DNA of 64,000 nt, from contig NZ_DF968179.1 of assembly GCF_001192795.1 (NCBI RefSeq), positions 124,001 through 188,000 on the forward strand, in the 5' to 3' direction. Shown one piece after another: positions 26,400 through 34,394 of this stretch. Position 1 is the stretch's first letter, and each line of letters starts with the position of its first letter. The notes beneath the pieces were generated by a model. It made no database searches. It was not told where the DNA came from and saw only the letters and a program-made list of their open reading frames with translations. A program made the position numbers and the translations under genes. This DNA is from Flexilinea flocculi. GTDB lineage: Bacteria > Chloroflexota > Anaerolineae > Anaerolineales > Anaerolineaceae.

Positions 26400-27341
26400 A
26401 TGAAAAAGTCGTTTGTTTATATTTTGCTGATTATTGTGATCAGCATGTTTGCCAGTGTTTTTTCAGTCTCAGCTGCTGATAAACCTGTCACTGTCGGTTT
26501 TGCCGCTGCAAGTTCCGGATGGCCGTGGTATGCAACCTTTATTCAGCATGTTGAAGACCGCTGTGCAAAAAATGGATGGGAATCCATTATTCTCAGTGCG
26601 GATGCTGATGTTGCTACACAACTGAACCAGGTCCTCGATCTGATCGAAAAGAAAGTCGATTACATCATTATTGGACCATTGGATGCTAAGGCTTCTATTC
26701 CTGCGATAAAGAAGGCTCATGAGGCAAATATACCTGTCATCGTTATTGGCAATGACCTTGATAAAGAATACTGGGATTATGTTGCAGCTATCCGCGTTAT
26801 CGATGACCGTGACCTTGGCCGTAACAGTGCTGAGATCATGGCTGAAGTCCTGAAAGATAGTCCCAGTAAGAAGATCTTTGTCGTGGACGGTCTTGCAGGG
26901 CAGCCGGCTGTAACGCTGCGTTGGGAAGAAATGAAACCTGTATTTGAAAAGAACGGTATCGAAGTTGTTGCTTCAGAATATGCGGATTGGGACATGGTGA
27001 AGGCTATTACCGTTACGGAAGATATGATCACCCGCTTCCCTGACATTGATGCGATCTTCTCAATGGATGGTTCAATGACTCCTGGTATTGTTCAGGTACT
27101 GGAAGAATCCGGTATGGAAGATATCCCGGTTGTAGGTCTGGGCGGTACAGCCACCGAACTTGAACTGGTCAAAGAAGGCAAAGTTGTGGGTACAGCCTGC
27201 CAGTCACCTGGCATGAACGCTGAAGATGCAATGGATGCCATCGAAGCTCTTGAAGCTGGTGAAACGATCGAGAAACGGATGACTGTTAATACCCCGAAGA
27301 CATTTGCTGCTAATGCAGATGACTGCCCGGGCGACTGGTAG
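26400..27341 (+). CDS. sugar ABC transporter substrate-binding protein
   Basis: 313 residues. The signal peptide MKKSFVYILLIIVISMFA ends near AAD. The mature protein is a type I periplasmic-binding fold (Peripla_BP_4, RbsB-like): AAASSGWPWYATF, QVLDLIEKKVDYIIIGPLD and IPVVGLGGTATELE. The start has a strong AAAGGAG site. It binds the sugar for the downstream RbsA/RbsC-type parts. No lipobox cysteine is visible. Confidence 0.9.
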   Translation: MKKSFVYILLIIVISMFASVFSVSAADKPVTVGFAAASSGWPWYATFIQHVEDRCAKNGWESIILSADADVATQLNQVLDLIEKKVDYIIIGPLDAKASIPAIKKAHEANIPVIVIGNDLDKEYWDYVAAIRVIDDRDLGRNSAEIMAEVLKDSPSKKIFVVDGLAGQPAVTLRWEEMKPVFEKNGIEVVASEYADWDMVKAITVTEDMITRFPDIDAIFSMDGSMTPGIVQVLEESGMEDIPVVGLGGTATELELVKEGKVVGTACQSPGMNAEDAMDAIEALEAGETIEKRMTVNTPKTFAANADDCPGDW

Positions 27342-27357
27342 AATCAGACATAAATTT

Positions 27358-27394
27358 ATGGTCAGTCTGCAGATTTATTCCGCAGACTGACCAT
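27358..27394 (+). promoter_or_regulatory. stem-loop after the sugar-binding-protein gene
   Basis: Perfect 13-bp arms ATGGTCAGTCTGC and GCAGACTGACCAT enclose an 11-base loop, with no T-run. Such structures often stabilise the abundant binding-protein message and lower downstream expression. Confidence 0.75.
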
Positions 27395-27409
27395 CTGAGA
27401 GGCATACCT

Positions 27410-28636
27410 ATGCAAAAGGATTTTAAATTTTTTTCTCAGATCTCAACATCCCATTCGTCCATTGAAAGTCTAAATCCTGTTATATTACGCGAAGCACTCG
27501 CTAAGGTGCAGTCGGTACTGCCCTTATCAGGGTTGATTGTGGGCAGTCTTGAAAATGCTGCTGTCTTTGATGAATTGACTTGCAACAAACGAAAAGATGA
27601 TCCCGAGATCTATCTCTGGTATAACCTGTTGTCTGATTATCCCGGACAAAGTGAAGAAGAAACGATTGTTGATTATCATGGAAAGCGTTGCAAAAATTGG
27701 TTCGGATGGAGTACCGATGCTCAAGAAGAAATCAGCGAGAGATTCCTTTTTTCCTGTCCCAATGATCCTCTTACTGCACAAAAAACGTTAAAAGTTTTAT
27801 CCAATCTTCTGGAGAAGTATTCATTTGACGGGGTTTTCCTCGACAAATTTCGGTTTCCCTCTCCTGCAAGTGGATTGGATCAGACTTTTAGTTGTTTTTG
27901 TCCTCATTGTTTCGAGAAAGCCGCTTCACAGGGATTAGACCTGGAAGAAGTCCGGATGGCTTTGACCAGATGGCATGCAGATGAACTGAAAGGTTCTTAT
28001 GACAGTAATGCCTGGTTGGAAGCTGTGATCAGGAATAAACCGTTACTGCAGAAGTTTCTGCAATTTCGTATCGATTCCATCTGTGACCTGGTCAAAGAAG
28101 TCCGTAAATTGACTGATTCCTTGGGAATCAAGCTTGGACTTGACTTGTTCACGCCTTCTTTTGCTGATTTCGTCGGAGAATCATATAAAGCACTTGCTCC
28201 CTACGCTGATTGGGTAAAACCCATGACTTATCAATATGCGATGGGTCCGGCTGGCATTCGCCTTGAAACAATAAACCTGATCAAAGGGTTGGAAGCTATA
28301 TATGGCGTTACGGAAGATGACGTATTCAACTGGACGCGTATGAATCTACCATGGTTCACTCGAGAAGCATATACGCAATTAATGGATTGCTGCGTTCCGA
28401 TGGAATGGATTAACCGTGAAATGCGCGAAGCAGTTCATTTGATGCCCTCCGTTCCGATATATATGGGACTCGAATGTGTTTCCTTTCCAGGTGTAATTGA
28501 TATTCGTCCCGAAATGGCAGTTGCGTTGTATAAAGCCGCAATCGAAAATGGCGCGGATGGTGCTGTTCTTTCCTGGGATCTGATGCATATGCCACTGGAG
28601 AACTTGCAGGCATTAAAGGATCATTATGAGAAATGA
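27410..28636 (+). CDS. glycoside-hydrolase-like TIM-barrel protein
   Basis: 408 residues without a signal peptide. Barrel-strand motifs include YSFDGVFLDKFRFPSPASG (about residue 139), a CFCPHCFEKA metal- or disulfide-type motif, GIKLGLDLFTPSFADFVG and YADWVKPMTY. These resemble uncharacterised glycosyl-hydrolase-like families found in sugar operons. The acidic residues in DGVFLDKF and GLDLF are candidate catalytic residues. Its place between the binding protein and the ATPase suggests action on the imported sugar inside the cell. Activity is unproven. Confidence 0.6.
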   Translation: MQKDFKFFSQISTSHSSIESLNPVILREALAKVQSVLPLSGLIVGSLENAAVFDELTCNKRKDDPEIYLWYNLLSDYPGQSEEETIVDYHGKRCKNWFGWSTDAQEEISERFLFSCPNDPLTAQKTLKVLSNLLEKYSFDGVFLDKFRFPSPASGLDQTFSCFCPHCFEKAASQGLDLEEVRMALTRWHADELKGSYDSNAWLEAVIRNKPLLQKFLQFRIDSICDLVKEVRKLTDSLGIKLGLDLFTPSFADFVGESYKALAPYADWVKPMTYQYAMGPAGIRLETINLIKGLEAIYGVTEDDVFNWTRMNLPWFTREAYTQLMDCCVPMEWINREMREAVHLMPSVPIYMGLECVSFPGVIDIRPEMAVALYKAAIENGADGAVLSWDLMHMPLENLQALKDHYEK

Positions 28637-30161
28637 AAATAATCCGGTAATTATTGAAATGCACAGGATATCGAAGTTTTATCCGGGTGTAATTGCCCTG
28701 GATAGCGTTGATTTCTGTATTCGGAAAGGTGAGATTCATGCATTAGCAGGAAAAAATGGCGCTGGAAAATCTACGCTGATCAAGATTCTGGGCGGATCAA
28801 CACAACCGGACGATGGGCAGATCATGCTTAAAGGAAAAGAGATTGTGCTGCATTCACCGCATGATGCGATTGCGAACGGAATCGCCATTATCAGCCAGGA
28901 ATTAATGCTGATCCAGGAATTGAGCGTAATGGAAAACATCCTGATCGGTCGATTACCGCATAATGCAGCAGGTTTTGTAGATTGGGAAGCGGCAAAGACA
29001 GTTGCAGCTGAACCATTGAAACAGCTTGGTCTTGAGCTGGATTTGAGTGCACCTGTGAAAACGTTGAGTACTGCTCAGCAGCAGGCTGTTGAAATTGCTA
29101 AAGCGCTATCTCGTCATGCAGAAGTGATCATCATGGATGAACCGACTTCTTCGTTGCCCAATCGTGAGGTGGATCATCTGCTTTCTACCGTACGGCGTTT
29201 GCGTGATCAAGGGATCACGATAGTCTATATCACGCATAAATTGAAGGAAATTTTTGCCATTTCCGATAGTATTACAGTATTGCGTGACGGAAAGAATATT
29301 GCCACTTTGTCGACATCTGAAACAAATCAGGCGAAAATTGTTGAGTTAATGACCGGGCAAAGTGCTGATTCGATGTTCGAAAAAGGGAATTCTTCCAGTT
29401 CTGATATTCCTGTGCTGGAAGTAAGAGATATCTCACGTAAAAATGCATTTTCACACATCAGTTTTACCCTTTATAAAGGTGAAATACTTGGCTTTGCAGG
29501 TTTACTCGGCTCAGGGCGTACGGAGATATTACGGGCGATCTTCGGTTGTGATGCTTTTGACAGCGGGAGCATTCTGATTGATGGGAAAGAAATCAAAGAA
29601 TTCTCAGTGAAAGAAATGATCAGGCGTGGCATTGCGCTCGCTCCGGAAGATCGAAAGCTCCAAGGTCTGGTATTATCGATGAATATTTCCGATAACATCA
29701 ATCTGGCGACAATGAGCTCAGCGATTCGTAATATGGGGAAAGAAAAGAAAACAGCCATCAAACTGTTCGACAGCATGGGAGTAAAGGCGCCATCAATCAA
29801 AGCACTGGTTTCCTCCCTTTCAGGCGGTAATCAGCAAAAGATTGTAATTTCGAAATGGCTGGCAACAGAACCAAAAGTTGTTCTGTTGGATGAGCCGACC
29901 CGTGGTATCGACATTGGTGCAAAATCAGATATTTATACACTGGTCGAGAAATTGGCTGGTGAAGGCGTGTCAGTGATCATAGTCTCGTCTGAATTCCCGG
30001 AATTATTGCGTGTTTGTGATCGTATCCTGACGTTGCATGATGGGGAGATCAACGGTGAATTTTTACACAATGCTGTTGATGAAGAAACCCTGGTAGCATA
30101 TGCATCTGGTAGTGTTGCTCAGTATTCCGTAGAGCCCATATCTAAGAGTGAGGTGAAGTAA
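28626..30161 (+). CDS. sugar ABC transporter ATPase, RbsA/MglA type
   Basis: 511 residues with two fused ABC domains. The first has Walker A GKNGAGKSTLIK, ABC-type LSTAQQQAVEIAKAL and Walker B VIIMDEPTSSL. The second has the degenerate Walker A GLLGSGRTEILRA and signature LSGGNQQKIVISKWL. This tandem plan is typical of the carbohydrate uptake CUT2 family. Its start overlaps the upstream gene by 11 bp. Confidence 0.93.
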   Translation: MRNENNPVIIEMHRISKFYPGVIALDSVDFCIRKGEIHALAGKNGAGKSTLIKILGGSTQPDDGQIMLKGKEIVLHSPHDAIANGIAIISQELMLIQELSVMENILIGRLPHNAAGFVDWEAAKTVAAEPLKQLGLELDLSAPVKTLSTAQQQAVEIAKALSRHAEVIIMDEPTSSLPNREVDHLLSTVRRLRDQGITIVYITHKLKEIFAISDSITVLRDGKNIATLSTSETNQAKIVELMTGQSADSMFEKGNSSSSDIPVLEVRDISRKNAFSHISFTLYKGEILGFAGLLGSGRTEILRAIFGCDAFDSGSILIDGKEIKEFSVKEMIRRGIALAPEDRKLQGLVLSMNISDNINLATMSSAIRNMGKEKKTAIKLFDSMGVKAPSIKALVSSLSGGNQQKIVISKWLATEPKVVLLDEPTRGIDIGAKSDIYTLVEKLAGEGVSVIIVSSEFPELLRVCDRILTLHDGEINGEFLHNAVDEETLVAYASGSVAQYSVEPISKSEVK

Positions 30162-30162
30162 C

Positions 30163-31140
30163 ATGGACATAACTTCTCGCAAAAAATCGGGCAGCGGTAA
30201 AGTCACTCTAATACTGAAAGAAAATGTTCCGTGGATTATGCTTTTGGTATTTTCAGCATTTTTTGCCATTCTATTCCCGCAGTTTTTGACTTTCAGAAAT
30301 ATTACCAATGTTTTACGGAACTCGGCAATGATCGGCACCATTGCAATTGGCATGACATTCGCCATGATTGCCGGGACTTTCGATCTGTCGGTAGGTTCCA
30401 CGATGGGGCTGGCAGCGATTATTACCATCAAAATGCAGCCACAGACAGGTGGGACAGCTTTGGCGGCAGTTGTCATTGCGCTCATTATGGGGGCTATGGT
30501 AGGACTGATTAATGGTCTGGTGGTTGGGCGTTATCGGATTAATTCGATTATCACAACAATCGGAATTGAGTATGTGATTCTTGGAATTACCTTAGTTTAT
30601 TCGAAAGGTCAGCATGTTTGGGTGGAGGATATGTACAAACCTCTTGAATTTGTTGGAAAAGGCAAACTCGGTACTTTCCCCTTTCCGATCATTATATTCC
30701 TTGTCGCTGCAGCGATAGGGCAGCTTCTCCTTTCAAAAACGCGCTTTGGATGCCAGTTATATGCAACTGGAGGAAACCCGATTGCGGCAGAGCTTTCAGG
30801 TATAAACATAGGAAAAGTCCGCGTTATCGCATATATGATCTCCGGTTTTACAGCCGCAGTGGCAGGAATTATGATCGCAGCCAGGACTCAAAATCTTGAT
30901 CCATCCTTTGGTTTCGGACAGGAGACTGATGTGTTAACCTGTGTTTTGCTGGGTGGGGTCAGCCTGTACGGTGGAAAGGGTTCAATTTTTGGAACATTGG
31001 CAGGCGTTTTGATTTTGTATATTGTATCCAACGCAATGACACTATCTGGGGCATCCTATGAATTACAGTTGATCTGTAAAGGATTGATTTTCCTCATTAC
31101 TGTAGCTGCATCGGTTAGCTGGCAGAAAAAAGGTAAGTGA
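30163..31140 (+). CDS. sugar ABC transporter permease, RbsC type (first)
   Basis: 325 residues, about eight to ten TM helices. Family blocks GMTFAMIAGTFDLSVGS, GLINGLVVGRYRINSIITT and VLLGGVSLYGGKGSIFGTLAG identify a CUT2 permease (BPD_transp_2). It begins 1 bp after the ATPase stop. Confidence 0.92.
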   Translation: MDITSRKKSGSGKVTLILKENVPWIMLLVFSAFFAILFPQFLTFRNITNVLRNSAMIGTIAIGMTFAMIAGTFDLSVGSTMGLAAIITIKMQPQTGGTALAAVVIALIMGAMVGLINGLVVGRYRINSIITTIGIEYVILGITLVYSKGQHVWVEDMYKPLEFVGKGKLGTFPFPIIIFLVAAAIGQLLLSKTRFGCQLYATGGNPIAAELSGINIGKVRVIAYMISGFTAAVAGIMIAARTQNLDPSFGFGQETDVLTCVLLGGVSLYGGKGSIFGTLAGVLILYIVSNAMTLSGASYELQLICKGLIFLITVAASVSWQKKGK

Positions 31141-31142
31141 TC

Positions 31143-32084
31143 ATGAAAAAGAACAGCTTTTTTCAATTTTTACTGAATAAACGTTCACTGGTCATACTTG
31201 GATTTTTGTTGGTGTGCGCTGGTGTCTTTACAAGAGAGTTTTTTACTGTGAGTAATCTCACGAATGTAATGCTGCAGATAGCAACCGATGGAATCATTGC
31301 AGTTGGGGCGACATTTGTGATCATTTCCGGCGGCATTGATCTTTCAGTAGGCTCATTAGTCGCGCTTGTTTCAGTCATAACGATTATTTTGCAAACAAAG
31401 TTCAACACTCCGATCGGGATTATTGTCTCGATCGCTGCCGGAATCTCAGTCGGTCTGTTAAACGGACTTCTGATCACACGGGTTGGGATCAGTCCTTTTG
31501 TAACAACACTCGGGATGATGACGCTGATCAAGGGTATCGCATTGGCAGTCTCAGATAGCCATTCGCATAGCGGAATCGACCCTAATTTTGCCCGTCTGGC
31601 TGATTATCCAATTTTTGGGATTCCGTTTGCGGCAATCATTTTTCTGCTCTTTGTTCTGGCTGCCAATGCCTTCTTGGTCAAGACTTCCATAGGTCGCGGC
31701 TATTATGCCGTGGGCGGGAATCCCGAGGCAAGTTGGCTGGCAGGGTTAAATACAAATCGCTATATTTTAATGGCATATGTATTCTGTTCCTTCTGCACAG
31801 CAATCGGTGGTATCCTTTTAACATCCCGTATTAACACTGGCTCTCCAATCATTGCCGGAGATACTGGCACAACAGTTGTTTCAGCTGTCTTGTTGGGCGG
31901 TACAAGTATGGCTGGTGGAATCGGAACAGTGTATGGGACTTTTATCGGTGTGCTGATTTTGGGCGTATTAAAAAATATGATGAACCTGATGGGCATAGGC
32001 GGTTACTACCAGACGATCTTTTTAGGATTACTGTTGGTAATCACTGTTCTTGCAGATCGCACACATTTTAATCAGCACAAATAA
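31143..32084 (+). CDS. sugar ABC transporter permease, RbsC type (second)
   Basis: 313 residues. The blocks ATFVIISGGIDLSVGSLVA, GLLNGLLITRVGISPFVTT and VLLGGTSMAGGIGTVYGT mark a CUT2 permease partner of the preceding gene. ATG at 31143 is preferred over GTG at 31137, with AAGGTAAG upstream. Two different permeases imply a heterodimeric channel. Last gene of the operon. Confidence 0.92.
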   Translation: MKKNSFFQFLLNKRSLVILGFLLVCAGVFTREFFTVSNLTNVMLQIATDGIIAVGATFVIISGGIDLSVGSLVALVSVITIILQTKFNTPIGIIVSIAAGISVGLLNGLLITRVGISPFVTTLGMMTLIKGIALAVSDSHSHSGIDPNFARLADYPIFGIPFAAIIFLLFVLAANAFLVKTSIGRGYYAVGGNPEASWLAGLNTNRYILMAYVFCSFCTAIGGILLTSRINTGSPIIAGDTGTTVVSAVLLGGTSMAGGIGTVYGTFIGVLILGVLKNMMNLMGIGGYYQTIFLGLLLVITVLADRTHFNQHK

Positions 32085-32147
32085 GACTTAAATCAATTAC
32101 GTTGTTTTGTGTTGGATGATAAACAACGAATCATTGGAATGAAAACC

Positions 32148-32182
32148 AAACTGGAAAAAGCAACTCTTTTTCCAGTTTTTTA
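32148..32182 (+). terminator. intrinsic terminator of the sugar operon
   Basis: AAACTGGAAAAAG and CTTTTTCCAGTTT form a 13-bp stem around CAACT, followed by TTTTA, 64 bp after the last permease. Confidence 0.9.
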
Positions 32183-32316
32183 TCTTAATGGAAGCTATCA
32201 CTCATCTGAATCAGCAAGATAATCATCCAAAAGCTGTGAACTTTGAACAGATCAGAAATGTTTGGTTATCCTTAATTTTTAATTATGGTTGTGAGAATCG
32301 TTGCAGAAATATGTAA

Positions 32317-32392
32317 GTGCCCCGGGAGGGACTCGAACTCTCAACCTAAGCGTTAGGAGTGCTTTGCTCTATCCTATTGAGCTACCGAGGCA
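32317..32392 (-). tRNA. tRNA-Arg (CCU)
   Basis: On the minus strand the acceptor TGCCTCG/CGGGGCA, D arm GCTC/GAGC, anticodon loop CTCCTAA (anticodon CCU) and T arm with GTTCGAGTC fold. The last anticodon-stem pair is an A-C mismatch. A TATAAT box lies upstream at 32403-32408, and a MITE-like element is inserted just beyond it. Confidence 0.9.
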
Positions 32393-32433
32393 TAACGAAA
32401 ATATTATACCATGAAGGAAAATGATCCCAGTCT

Positions 32434-32557
32434 CAGTGATTCGAAAAATGGGGAGGATTCTTTGTTGTTGTGATGTCTTTGCGCGTCGCGCAAAAACATC
32501 ACAACAACAAGTTTTTCCTTCATCATTCGCATAGCAAGTCTATATTTCGAATTGCTG
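32434..32557 (+). mobile_element. complete MITE-like element
   Basis: 124 bp, the same length as the type copy. Ends CAGTGATTCGAAAA and ATTTCGAATTGCTG. Flanks TCCCAGTCT (32425-32433) and TCCCAGCCT (32558-32566) match in 8 of 9. Hairpin arms TTGTTGTTGTGATG and complement surround a GCGC-GTC-GCGC tip. It separates the tRNA-Arg promoter from ogt. Confidence 0.87.
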
Positions 32558-32616
32558 TCCCAGCCTTGGCTGTAAAATCCGATGTAGAATTAATGAGCAC
32601 AGAAAAAGGAGACCCT

Positions 32617-33084
32617 ATGCGCTATTCCTGTTCCTATTCAACACTGCTCGGACCGATCTGCATCACGCAGGAAGATTCCGCGATCATCCGAATCAGTCTG
32701 CAGAATGAGAAAATTCCTGAAGATTCAACAAAAGCTGAAACAGAGCTGCTTCAGCTTGCTTTTCGGCAGATTGCAGAATACCTGGATGGCAAACGGAAGG
32801 TTTTTGATCTGCCACTGAGGTTATCCGGTACTCCGTTCTTGCAGCAAGTTTGGAGACAGCTCCAGCAAATCCCATATGGAACGACGGTTTCCTATAAAGA
32901 CATTGCAGCAGCGATCGGGAATCCAAAAGCCACGCGAGCGGTCGGACAAGCCAACCATCGCAACCCGATTGTGATTGTGGTTCCGTGTCACCGTGTGATC
33001 AGTGCGGACGGTTCGCTGGGCGGCTATGGCGGCGGATTGCCGATGAAGCGTTTTCTGCTGGATCTTGAAAAGCGCTTTGCCTGA
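32617..33084 (+). CDS. ogt: methylated-DNA--protein-cysteine methyltransferase
   Basis: 155 residues. The active-site motif is VVPCHRVI with Cys124, preceded by the DNA-binding helix region YKDIAAAIGNPKATRAVGQAN and followed by GSLGGYGGG. It repairs O6-alkylguanine by transferring the alkyl group to its own cysteine. The frame continues upstream to 32470 inside a MITE-like element. The ATG at 32617 has AAGGAG at the right distance and gives the family length. Confidence 0.93.
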   Translation: MRYSCSYSTLLGPICITQEDSAIIRISLQNEKIPEDSTKAETELLQLAFRQIAEYLDGKRKVFDLPLRLSGTPFLQQVWRQLQQIPYGTTVSYKDIAAAIGNPKATRAVGQANHRNPIVIVVPCHRVISADGSLGGYGGGLPMKRFLLDLEKRFA

Positions 33085-33092
33085 GGGTTTTT

Positions 33093-34250
33093 ATGCAGAA
33101 CGAACATAGAATCATTTTTTTTGGCTCACAAATCACAACGGGTGGCGCACAGCGCGTGCTTTTGGATCAGGCATCCTGGTTCCATGCGAAAGGCTGGCGT
33201 GTGCTGGTCATCTTTTATTATGATAAAGACGGCAAACGGTCCGAATGGCAGGCGCAGTATCCGTTTCCGATTGAAGTTTTGTCCACATATACGCGGGGAG
33301 GCGGCGCTTTTAAGAATCTTTCCGGTTTACTTTCTGGATTGCTGCGTTTGGATAAAGCGATTCGCGAGTTCAAGCCGCAGGCGATTGAATGTTTTACACA
33401 CGATGCCAATCTGATCGGTATTCCGATCGCCTGGCTGTGCGGTGTGCCAATTCGTGTGGGAACCCATCACGGGCAATTTGTCAATTTCTCCAAACTGCGT
33501 TCCAGGCTCCATACTGCCATCATTAATTCTTCCATGACGACGCATTTTGTCTGCGTCTCATCCCGTGCCAGAAAGCAGGCGTTGCAGGAGGGCATCCGCG
33601 ATGAAAAAATCCGAACCATCTTTAATGGAGTTCGTCCCGTTGTTATGGATGTATCGCTTCGTGCCGAAACACGTGCTGATCTGGGACTGCAGGCTGAAGA
33701 TAAAATGGTCATTAATGTCGGGCGGCTGGTGCCGGAAAAAGCGCAGCGTTTGCTGATCGATGCGGCGGCAATTGTCCGCAAGTACAGATCGGATGTGCGC
33801 TTTTTTATTGCCGGAGAAGGTCCGCTGCGGGACAGCCTGACCAGGCTGATTCAGAAGCATGGACTGGAGGATGTTTTTTGCCTGTTGGGAAATCGCTCAG
33901 ATATTGCAGCATTACTGAATGCGGCAGATTTGTTCGTTCTATATTCCGAAACGGAAGGAATGCCGGTATCGTTAATGGAAGCGATGAGCGTCGGATTGCC
34001 GGTCATTGCCAGTGATCTGGAAGGAGTGGCTGAAATAGTCAACAGACCGGATGTCGGCACGTTGATCCCGTTTGGCGACAGCAGCCTTTTAGCGAATCAA
34101 ATCATCGAGCGATTGGCGCAAACGCAACAATCTGAAAAGCAAGGCAGAAACGGCCAAAAGCGAATTCTGGAGGATTTTTCTTTGGATCGGTCCTGTACCC
34201 AATATCAGGAAATGATCACAGCATCGGGTGTTCAAGCATCAGGATCGTGA
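33093..34250 (+). CDS. family 4 glycosyltransferase
   Basis: 385 residues, a GT-B fold. The N-terminal domain has ITTGGAQRVLLDQASWF. The C-terminal nucleotide-sugar domain has NVGRLVPEKAQRLLIDA, FIAGEGPLRDSLTRLI and the EX7E-type stretch ETEGMPVSLMEAMSVGLPVIASDL. No TM helices: cytosolic or membrane-associated. It begins 8 bp after ogt. The sugar and acceptor are unknown; it belongs to surface-glycan synthesis by context. Confidence 0.87.
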   Translation: MQNEHRIIFFGSQITTGGAQRVLLDQASWFHAKGWRVLVIFYYDKDGKRSEWQAQYPFPIEVLSTYTRGGGAFKNLSGLLSGLLRLDKAIREFKPQAIECFTHDANLIGIPIAWLCGVPIRVGTHHGQFVNFSKLRSRLHTAIINSSMTTHFVCVSSRARKQALQEGIRDEKIRTIFNGVRPVVMDVSLRAETRADLGLQAEDKMVINVGRLVPEKAQRLLIDAAAIVRKYRSDVRFFIAGEGPLRDSLTRLIQKHGLEDVFCLLGNRSDIAALLNAADLFVLYSETEGMPVSLMEAMSVGLPVIASDLEGVAEIVNRPDVGTLIPFGDSSLLANQIIERLAQTQQSEKQGRNGQKRILEDFSLDRSCTQYQEMITASGVQASGS

Positions 34251-34275
34251 TCAATTAATTTCAACAATCACAACG

Positions 34276-34390
34276 ATTCAGGTTTTGATGTATCTTTCGA
34301 AAGGAAAATAAAAATTGGTTGTTCGATTGTTTTTACGCAAAGCGCAAAAACAATCGAACAACCAATAATCCTTATCCTATTTCTGTCCGT
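34276..34390 (-). mobile_element. diverged MITE-like element with intact hairpin
   Basis: The hairpin (34315-34365) has arms TTGGTTGTTCGATTGTTTTT and the exact complement around a GCAAAGC tip. The outer ends (TATCTTTCGAAAGG and CCTATTTCTG) are diverged. It may also terminate transcription between these convergent genes. Confidence 0.65.
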
Positions 34391-34394
34391 TGAT

